Assembly (NCBI RefSeq): GCF_027924565.1
Contig: NZ_AP027041.1
Coordinates: 3,720,001-3,784,000 of the forward strand
Source: Lysobacter auxotrophicus
GTDB taxonomy: Bacteria > Pseudomonadota > Gammaproteobacteria > Xanthomonadales > Xanthomonadaceae
Length of the DNA stretch: 64,000 nucleotides
Direction: 5' to 3'
The notes under the pieces were generated by a model. The model saw only the letters and a list, made by a program, of their open reading frames with translations, was not told the origin of the DNA and made no database searches. This document shows positions 58,470 through 64,000 of this stretch, one piece after another (position 1 is the stretch's first letter; each line of letters starts with the position of its first letter). A program made the translations under genes and the position numbers.

Positions 58470-59380
58470 GCGTACTCCGCGGCGTCGCGCGCGCCGAACA
58501 GCCGGCGCAGCGGCAGGTCGAGCGGCTGGTCGAGCACGTACTCGGCGTGGCGGATGCCGCTCGCATCGAGCCGCGCGTCCAGCTCACGACGCGCCTGCGT
58601 GAAACGCGCGAGGAACTCCGCACGCATCGCGGCACCGTCGCCGAGCAGCTCCTCGCCGGTCTCCGGATCGTGGAAGCGATGCCCGCCGCTGAACGGGAAA
58701 TCGCGCTCTTCCGCCGTGAGGATGCGCACGGTGAGCAGTTCGCGACGCGCCGCCGCGAGGCGCGTCATCACCTCGATGCTGCCATCGTCGAAGCCGTCGC
58801 TCAGCAGCACGACGAGATCGCCGGCGCCGATGCGCTCCCACAACGGGCGCAGCTTTTCCGGCGATGGCCATTGGCCGCGCGCTTCCAGGCCATGGAGTTC
58901 GAGCAGGAAGCGGTCGCGCTGACGCAAACCCGCGCCGGGCGCGAGCAGGCGCACGCCATCGTCGCGCAGGGCGACAAGACCAAAGCGGTCGCCCTGTCGC
59001 AATGCGAGTTCCGCGATGCACGCGGCGAGGCCTTTCGCGGCGGCCAGACGCGACCACCCGGGGCGCGCCTTGTCCTCCTGCGCCATCGACGCGCTCGCGT
59101 CGATCAGCAGCCACGCCGCAAGCGGGCTTTCGCGCTCGGCTTCGCGCACGAAGAAGCGGTCCGATCGCGCGTAGAGTTTCCAGTCGATCTGGCGCAGCTC
59201 GTCGCCGGGTTCGTACGCGCGGTACTGCGCGAACTCCAGGCCTGCGCCGCGACTGCGGCTGTGATGCAGCCCGAGCCCCTGCAGCCCGACCGCGCGTCGC
59301 GAGGTCAGGCGCAGGTCCTTCAACCGCGCGCGCACGGCGGGCGGGATGAAGTCGGCGATGCGGGTGCCGGGCGCGTTCAC
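58466..59380 (-). CDS. DUF58 (VWA-like) protein
   Basis: A 304-aa cytoplasmic protein. The DUF58 hallmark FAQYRAYEPGDELRQIDWKLYARSDRFFVREAERE is followed by a von Willebrand A-like domain with a MIDAS-type DASASM and a later DGFDDG. DUF58 proteins are the usual partner of MoxR ATPases. The gene lies directly downstream of moxR with a 13-bp gap. Confidence 0.9.
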   Translation of the reverse strand: MNAPGTRIADFIPPAVRARLKDLRLTSRRAVGLQGLGLHHSRSRGAGLEFAQYRAYEPGDELRQIDWKLYARSDRFFVREAERESPLAAWLLIDASASMAQEDKARPGWSRLAAAKGLAACIAELALRQGDRFGLVALRDDGVRLLAPGAGLRQRDRFLLELHGLEARGQWPSPEKLRPLWERIGAGDLVVLLSDGFDDGSIEVMTRLAAARRELLTVRILTAEERDFPFSGGHRFHDPETGEELLGDGAAMRAEFLARFTQARRELDARLDASGIRHAEYVLDQPLDLPLRRLFGARDAAEYA

Positions 59381-59393
59381 TGGCGCGTCGCGA

Positions 59394-60389
59394 TCAACCG
59401 TTGAAGGGCACCGCGCGCAGCAGCGCGGCGATCACGTCGTCGGCGCTCTTCTGCTCGGCTTCGGCGGCGAACGAGAGCAGCAGGCGGTGACGCATGACCG
59501 GTGCGGCGAGCGCGGCGATGTCCTCGCGCGTTGCGGCCAGGCGCCCGTGCAACAGGGCGCGCGCCTTCGCGGCGAGCACCAGCGACTGGCCCGCACGCGG
59601 ACCCGCGCCCCACTTCACCCACTGCTTCACTTCGTCGGGCACGTCGCTGCCCGGACGCGTGGCGCGCACCAGTCGCGTGACCCACGCAAGCAGGTCGTCG
59701 CCGAAATGCACCTCGCGCACCAGCGCCTGCAACGCGAGCACTTCCTCGCCGTGCATCACGCTGGGCACGTGCGCGCTGTGCGTGCCGGTGGTCTGCGCGA
59801 GGATGTCGCGCTCCTCGCGCTCGGTCGGGTAATCCACGCGGATGTGCAGCAGGAAGCGGTCGAGCTGCGCTTCGGGCAACGGATACGTGCCGGCCTGTTC
59901 GATCGGGTTCTGCGTCGCCAGCACGAAGAACGGCGCCGGCAGGGAATGCGTCACGCCGGCATAGCTGACGGTGCGCTCCTGCATCGCTTCCAGCAGCGCG
60001 GCCTGCGTCTTGGGCGGCGTGCGGTTGAGTTCGTCGGCGAGCAGCAGGTTGGTGAAGATGGGGCCCGGCTGGAAGCGGAAATGACGATGCCCGGTGCCGT
60101 GGTCTTCTTCCAGCAGCTCGGTGCCGAGGATGTCGCTGGGCATCAGGTCGGGCGTGAACTGCACGCGGCGGAACTGCAGTTCCAGCGCCTGCCCGAGCGA
60201 GCGCACCAGCAGCGTCTTGCCCAGGCCCGGCACGCCTTCCAGCAGGCAGTGGCCGCCGGCGAGCAAACCGATGAGAAGTTGTTCGACCACGGATTCCTGG
60301 CCGACGATGGCCTGCGCGATCGCATTGCGCAGCGTGCCGAGGCGTTCGAGCTGGGACTTGAGTTGCGCTTCGGTGAGGATGTCGTTCAT
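59394..60389 (-). CDS. MoxR-family AAA+ ATPase
   Basis: A 331-aa chaperone-type AAA+ ATPase. Walker A GVPGLGKT, Walker B LLLADELNR, sensor TQNPIEQAGTYPLPEAQLDRFLL. MoxR ATPases help assemble or insert cofactors into exported protein complexes with DUF58/VWA partners. First gene of the inner set; the REP element at 60398 separates it from the DUF4159 gene. Confidence 0.92.
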   Translation of the reverse strand: MNDILTEAQLKSQLERLGTLRNAIAQAIVGQESVVEQLLIGLLAGGHCLLEGVPGLGKTLLVRSLGQALELQFRRVQFTPDLMPSDILGTELLEEDHGTGHRHFRFQPGPIFTNLLLADELNRTPPKTQAALLEAMQERTVSYAGVTHSLPAPFFVLATQNPIEQAGTYPLPEAQLDRFLLHIRVDYPTEREERDILAQTTGTHSAHVPSVMHGEEVLALQALVREVHFGDDLLAWVTRLVRATRPGSDVPDEVKQWVKWGAGPRAGQSLVLAAKARALLHGRLAATREDIAALAAPVMRHRLLLSFAAEAEQKSADDVIAALLRAVPFNG

Positions 60390-60397
60390 GGCTTCTC

Positions 60398-60434
60398 TTT
60401 GCTCGTCATTCCCGCGCAGGCGGGAATCCAGTGT
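60398..60434. repeat. REP-like inverted repeat
   Basis: GTCATTCCCGCGCAGGCGGG then AATCCAGTG; same REP type as at 36350. Sits between the DUF4159 and moxR genes. Confidence 0.65.
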
Positions 60435-60493
60435 CTTTGCGGCGGGAGGGTGGCGTGAGCCCCGCTTTCGCAGCGACGACGACCCGCTGCCCG

Positions 60494-61195
60494 TCAGCTG
60501 TTAAGCGCGTACATCACGATATTGACCGCGAACTTCGTGTTGTCCTCGGCGAGGAAACGCTTGTTGCGCCAGTCGTAGTCCCACTCGCAACCGTAATCCT
60601 TGTTGCTGTAGAGCACGCCGAGGCGGCCGTCGATCTCGATGCCTTTCAAATAGTCGTGCACCAGATCGTCGCCCCAGCCGTTGAGTTCGAACGTGGTCGC
60701 CGGCGGGCCGTCCTTGAATTCGAAGAAGCTGCGGTACAGCGCATGGTTGTTCGGGAGCTTCTTCAGCGCCTGCGCACCGAAGATCTTCGCCATCTGCTCC
60801 TCGAACGACTTGGCGAACAGCCCGTCGATGTCGTGGTTGCAGTCGTCGACGAAAACGAATCCGCCGTTGCGCACGTACTGCTCGAAATTGCGACGTTCGG
60901 CCGGGTTGAACTCCACCAGCTTGTGGCCGGCGAGGTAGCAGAACGGCGCGGTGAGCATCTTCGGATCGGCCAGCGCCAGCACGTGTTCCTTCGGGTCCAC
61001 GCGCAGGTTGGTGTAGTCGATCAGGGACGTGATGAGGTTTGCCGGCATGCGCTGGTCGACGTCCCAATCGCCGGAGTCGTATTTCAGGCGCGTGAGCCAG
61101 AAGTCGTAGTCCGCAGCCGCCGCGTGAGCGAGAGGCGGCAGCATCGCGGCTGCCGCGCTTCCCAGCATCAGGCGGAGGAACTGCGCGCGGTTCAT
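60494..61195 (-). CDS. DUF4159 exported protein
   Basis: A 233-aa protein. N-terminal signal (FLRLMLGSAAAAMLPPLAHA). DUF4159 body: FWLTRLKYDSGDWDVDQRMPANLITSLIDYTNLRV, FVFVDDCNHDIDGLFAKSFEEQM, and a C-terminal YGCEWDYDWRNK. Its flavodoxin/amidotransferase-like fold is a frequent companion of MoxR-BatA clusters. The start overlaps the end of the tldD-like gene by ATGA. Confidence 0.85.
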   Translation of the reverse strand: MNRAQFLRLMLGSAAAAMLPPLAHAAAADYDFWLTRLKYDSGDWDVDQRMPANLITSLIDYTNLRVDPKEHVLALADPKMLTAPFCYLAGHKLVEFNPAERRNFEQYVRNGGFVFVDDCNHDIDGLFAKSFEEQMAKIFGAQALKKLPNNHALYRSFFEFKDGPPATTFELNGWGDDLVHDYLKGIEIDGRLGVLYSNKDYGCEWDYDWRNKRFLAEDNTKFAVNIVMYALNS

Positions 61196-62817
61196 ATCGA
61201 CCGCGCGGTATTGATGACGTTGACCCCGTTGAATCGTGCCGTCGCCGCGCCGTGCGACACGGCCGACACCTGGCTCGGCTGGCCCTTGCCGTCGAAGAAC
61301 GAACCGTTGAGGCGGAAATCGCGCTCGTCGCAGATCGCCACGCACGCGTTCCAGAACTCCGGCGTGCGGATCTGGTACGCGGCGTCTTCGACGAGTCCGG
61401 TCACCTTGCCGTTCTTGATTTCGTAGAACAGCTGGCCGCCGAACTGCGCGTTGTAGCGCTGCTGGTCGATGGAGTACGAACCGCGGCCGTGCACGTACAG
61501 ACCGTTTTCGACGTCCTTGACCATGTCGGCGACGCTGAGCGGCGTCTTGCCCGGCATCAGCGAGACGTTCGCCATGCGCTGGAACTGCACGCTCGACCAT
61601 GAGTCGGCATAACTGCAGCCGTGCGATTGCGTGTGGCCGAGGATGTGCGCTTCATCGCGCGTGGCCTGGTAGTCGACGAGGATGCCGTCGCGCACCAGGT
61701 CCCACTGTTTGGTCTTCACGCCTTCATCGTCGTAACCGACCGCGCCCAGGCTGCCCGGCCGGGTCTTGTCGGCGACGAAGTTGACGATCTCGCTGCCCCA
61801 GCGATAGCCCTCGTCGCGCTTGTCGAGCGTGGCGAAGCTGGTGCCGGCGTAGTTGGCTTCATAACCAAGCACGCGGTCGAGTTCGAGCGGATGGCCGACG
61901 TTCTCGTGGATGGTGAGGAACAGGTTGGTTGGGTCGATGACGAGATCGTACTTGCCCGGCTTCACCGACGGCGCCTTGAGCTTGGCGCGTGCGTCGCGCG
62001 CGGCCTGCACGGCGTCTTCCATCACGTCGTAGCTGGTGGCGTACGCGGTGATGCCGCCCGGCAGCGCGCGCTTGCCCGCCGCCGCGCCATCGAGGTATTC
62101 GTAGCCCATGCCCATCGGCGCGGACAACCCGTTGCGCGTGCGGAACTTGCCGCTCGCCTTGTCCACCGCGGTGGCCGTCACCGGCAACCAGATGCGGTGG
62201 ATGTCCTGGTCGACGTAGCTACCGTCGGTGGACGCGAAATATTTCTGTTCGTTGATCAGGAACAGCGTGGAGTTGAAGAAGTCCGCGCCGGCCTTCATCG
62301 CCGCGGCATTGACCGACAGCAGCAGGTCGACCTTGTCCTTGATCGGCACTTCCATGCCGTTCTTGCGGATCGGCGTGGCCCAGCGCACTTCGCCCAGGCC
62401 CGGCGTCGGCGCGAGTTCGACCTTGCGCGTCTGGTTGCGCGCGTTGGCCTTGGCGATGGACAGCGCGGTGCGCGTGGCCTGCGCCACGGCATCGGGCGTC
62501 TGCACGTTGGTCGCGGCGAAACCCCATGCGCCGTCGGCGAGCACGCGCACGCCGACGCCGGAGGATTCGCCGTTGACGACGTTTTCCACGCGCGCCTCGC
62601 GCGTGATGACCGACTGGCGCAGGTAACGGCCCACGCGGACGTCGCAGTACTGCGCGCCGCCCGCGCGTGCGGTGTTGAGCGCGGCGTCGGCGAGCTGCCG
62701 ACGACGCGCGTTGTCGACCGGTTCCAGGAGCGCCTCGGCGGCGACGCTGCGCCCGAACGGGAGCAGCGCGCCGGCGGTCGTCAGGCCGGTGAAGCTGAGG
62801 AAATCACGACGTTGCAC
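61192..62817 (-). CDS. exported TldD-like metallopeptidase
   Basis: A 541-aa protein of the TldD/PmbA family. N-terminus MQRRDFLSFTGLTTAGALLP is a twin-arginine-type signal, unlike cytoplasmic TldD. The metal-binding motif HENVGH (HExxxH) lies near residue 302, followed by SGSLGAVGYDDEGVKTK-type landmarks (GSLGAVGYDDEGVKT). TldD pairs with PmbA(TldE) as a heterodimeric protease; a PmbA-like gene lies next to it. Export implies periplasmic substrates. Confidence 0.88.
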   Translation of the reverse strand: MQRRDFLSFTGLTTAGALLPFGRSVAAEALLEPVDNARRRQLADAALNTARAGGAQYCDVRVGRYLRQSVITREARVENVVNGESSGVGVRVLADGAWGFAATNVQTPDAVAQATRTALSIAKANARNQTRKVELAPTPGLGEVRWATPIRKNGMEVPIKDKVDLLLSVNAAAMKAGADFFNSTLFLINEQKYFASTDGSYVDQDIHRIWLPVTATAVDKASGKFRTRNGLSAPMGMGYEYLDGAAAGKRALPGGITAYATSYDVMEDAVQAARDARAKLKAPSVKPGKYDLVIDPTNLFLTIHENVGHPLELDRVLGYEANYAGTSFATLDKRDEGYRWGSEIVNFVADKTRPGSLGAVGYDDEGVKTKQWDLVRDGILVDYQATRDEAHILGHTQSHGCSYADSWSSVQFQRMANVSLMPGKTPLSVADMVKDVENGLYVHGRGSYSIDQQRYNAQFGGQLFYEIKNGKVTGLVEDAAYQIRTPEFWNACVAICDERDFRLNGSFFDGKGQPSQVSAVSHGAATARFNGVNVINTARSI

Positions 62818-62832
62818 GATCGAACTTCCCCG

Positions 62833-64000
62833 TCACACCGCGTCCGACAGCGAGGTGAAGGTGAAATCGCGCAGCTTCATCGGCGGGATCATCATCACGA
62901 ACGAGGATTCGTCGCCGGCCACGCGCACCGGACGGCCGAGTTCCTCGATGTTGTTGAGCATGATCACCGGCGACTCGTTGAAGCGGAAGTTCTTCACCGG
63001 GTGCTTGATCTGGCCGTTCTCGATGTAGAAGGTGCCGTCGCGCGTGAGGCCGGTCAGCAGCACGGTCTGCGGATCGACCATGCGGATGTACCAGGTGCGC
63101 GTGACGAGGATGCCCTTCTGCGTACCGCGGACGAGGTCGGCGGTGGACTTGTCGCCGCCGGCCACCAGCAGGTTGCCCGGCTCGCCCACGGCGCGCTTGC
63201 CCTGCTTCTTCGCCCAGTAGCGCGAGTAGTTGAGCGCGACGACCTTGCCGTTCTCGACGATGTTCATCTTCTCGCGCGGCAGGCCCTCGGAGTCCCACGG
63301 AAGCACCGGGGCGCGCGGATCCCACGGATCGGCGGAAATATTGACGCGCGGGTCGTAGACCTGCTCGCCCAGCTTGTTGCCGCCGCCCTTCTTCGACAGG
63401 AAGCTGCGGCCTTCATCGGCCTGGCGCGCATCGAAGAAATTCATCATGAACGAGATCAGGCCCGCGGCCGCGGCCGGTTCCAGGATCACGGTGTACTTGC
63501 CCGGCTCCAGCGCCTTGGCTTCGGCCGATTCGGTGGCCTTGCGCATGGCGGTGCGGATGTCGGCGTCGGCCTTGAAGTCGGACGCGTCCTTGAGGTTGCG
63601 GCCGACCCAGCCCGAACCGCGGCCGTCTTCGGTGCGCACGGTGCAGGTGTAGTTGAAGTTCGCGCCGCGCTGGTAGGCGAAGTTGCCGTTGCTGTTGGCG
63701 ATGGCCACGAAGTTCTGGCCGTCTTCCAGGAAGCCCGCCGCGATCAGCTTCTCGCCCTTGCACGGACCGATGGAGTCGGCCGCCACCTTGGCGCGGTATT
63801 CGGGCGTGATGGCCGCCGTGGATTCGCTGAAGGTCGGGCTGGGCTTGTAGGTCTGCTTCTCGATGGCCGGCATGAACTCCGGGTTTTCCGGCGCCAGGCG
63901 CGCAAGGTCTTCGGCGCGACGCACCACGCGTTCAAGTGAGGCGTCGTCAAACTCGTTGATGGTCGCCGTGCCCACGCGGTTGCCGAAGGCGACCTCCACC
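62833..64000 (-). CDS. PmbA/TldE-like protein (5' end outside window)
   Basis: At least 388 aa; the start lies beyond 64000. Covers the C-terminal two-thirds of a TldD/PmbA fold: KYTVILEPAAAAGLISFMMNFFDARQADEGRSFLSKKGG, GDKSTADLVRGTQKGILVTRTWYIRMVDPQTVLLTGLTRDGTFYIENGQI. It lacks the HExxxH metal site, as expected for the PmbA/TldE partner. 15 bp upstream of the TldD-like gene, the same operon. Confidence 0.85.
   Translation of the reverse strand, partial: VEVAFGNRVGTATINEFDDASLERVVRRAEDLARLAPENPEFMPAIEKQTYKPSPTFSESTAAITPEYRAKVAADSIGPCKGEKLIAAGFLEDGQNFVAIANSNGNFAYQRGANFNYTCTVRTEDGRGSGWVGRNLKDASDFKADADIRTAMRKATESAEAKALEPGKYTVILEPAAAAGLISFMMNFFDARQADEGRSFLSKKGGGNKLGEQVYDPRVNISADPWDPRAPVLPWDSEGLPREKMNIVENGKVVALNYSRYWAKKQGKRAVGEPGNLLVAGGDKSTADLVRGTQKGILVTRTWYIRMVDPQTVLLTGLTRDGTFYIENGQIKHPVKNFRFNESPVIMLNNIEELGRPVRVAGDESSFVMMIPPMKLRDFTFTSLSDAV

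Noticed and set aside
61621..63939. 772-codon plus-strand frame
   Set aside because: Antisense of the TldD/PmbA pair; no motif, atypical composition.

Overview
The window is a stretch of GC-rich proteobacterial chromosome, most likely from a Lysobacter-like member of the Xanthomonadaceae (Lysobacteraceae). This is inferred from gene content (family-typical integron attC sites, a PlpD-like patatin autotransporter, a BphP/heme oxygenase pair, a MoxR-DUF58-BatA cluster, a B12-controlled BtuB, and REP families). No rRNA or tRNA gene was seen, so the genus is not proven.

Positions 1-22 kb are accessory DNA with more mixed base composition. They begin with an arsenic-resistance operon (a frameshifted arsR, then arsI, arsN2, arsC and an aquaporin). 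Two divergent regulator/enzyme pairs follow: HxlR with a GST, and TetR with a FAD monooxygenase. Next come a DUF1254 lipoprotein, an outer-membrane barrel protein and a complete IS3-family element (about 9479-10680). From 10.8 to 18.87 kb lies a leftward (minus-strand) array of integron gene cassettes: 19 attC sites, sixteen cassette genes, three apparently ORF-less cassettes, and one cassette cut by the IS element. No integrase gene is present, so this is an integrase-less cluster (CALIN). On both sides of the array, small hypothetical genes are separated by copies of a ~28-bp imperfect palindrome that is not seen after 21.4 kb.

Positions 22-64 kb look like the stable, GC-rich chromosome. 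The order is: a light-sensing set (OmpR-type regulator, heme oxygenase, and a bacteriophytochrome without kinase domain); a run of six cell-envelope genes (26.2-33.4 kb); a DUF3182 protein with a translationally coupled alpha/beta hydrolase; an SDR with a basic N-terminal tail; a BON protein; an S41 protease; queD; a type Vd patatin; a phasin; a Xre/RES toxin-antitoxin pair; a YiaA-like protein; an RND efflux pump with its adaptor; bioD; a free methionine sulfoxide reductase; a TfoX-C protein; and a cobalamin riboswitch followed by btuB and an isochorismatase-like hydrolase. The last 11 kb is one minus-strand cluster: a TldD/PmbA pair, DUF4159, MoxR ATPase, DUF58, a BatA-type protein and two large membrane proteins with overlapping reading frames. 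The PmbA-like gene runs off the right edge.

The most notable biology is the cassette array. Its attC sites show compensatory base changes in their stems. They act as shared translation stops: eight genes end on the TAA of the core site, and three read through to gain the same 13-residue C-terminal tail.
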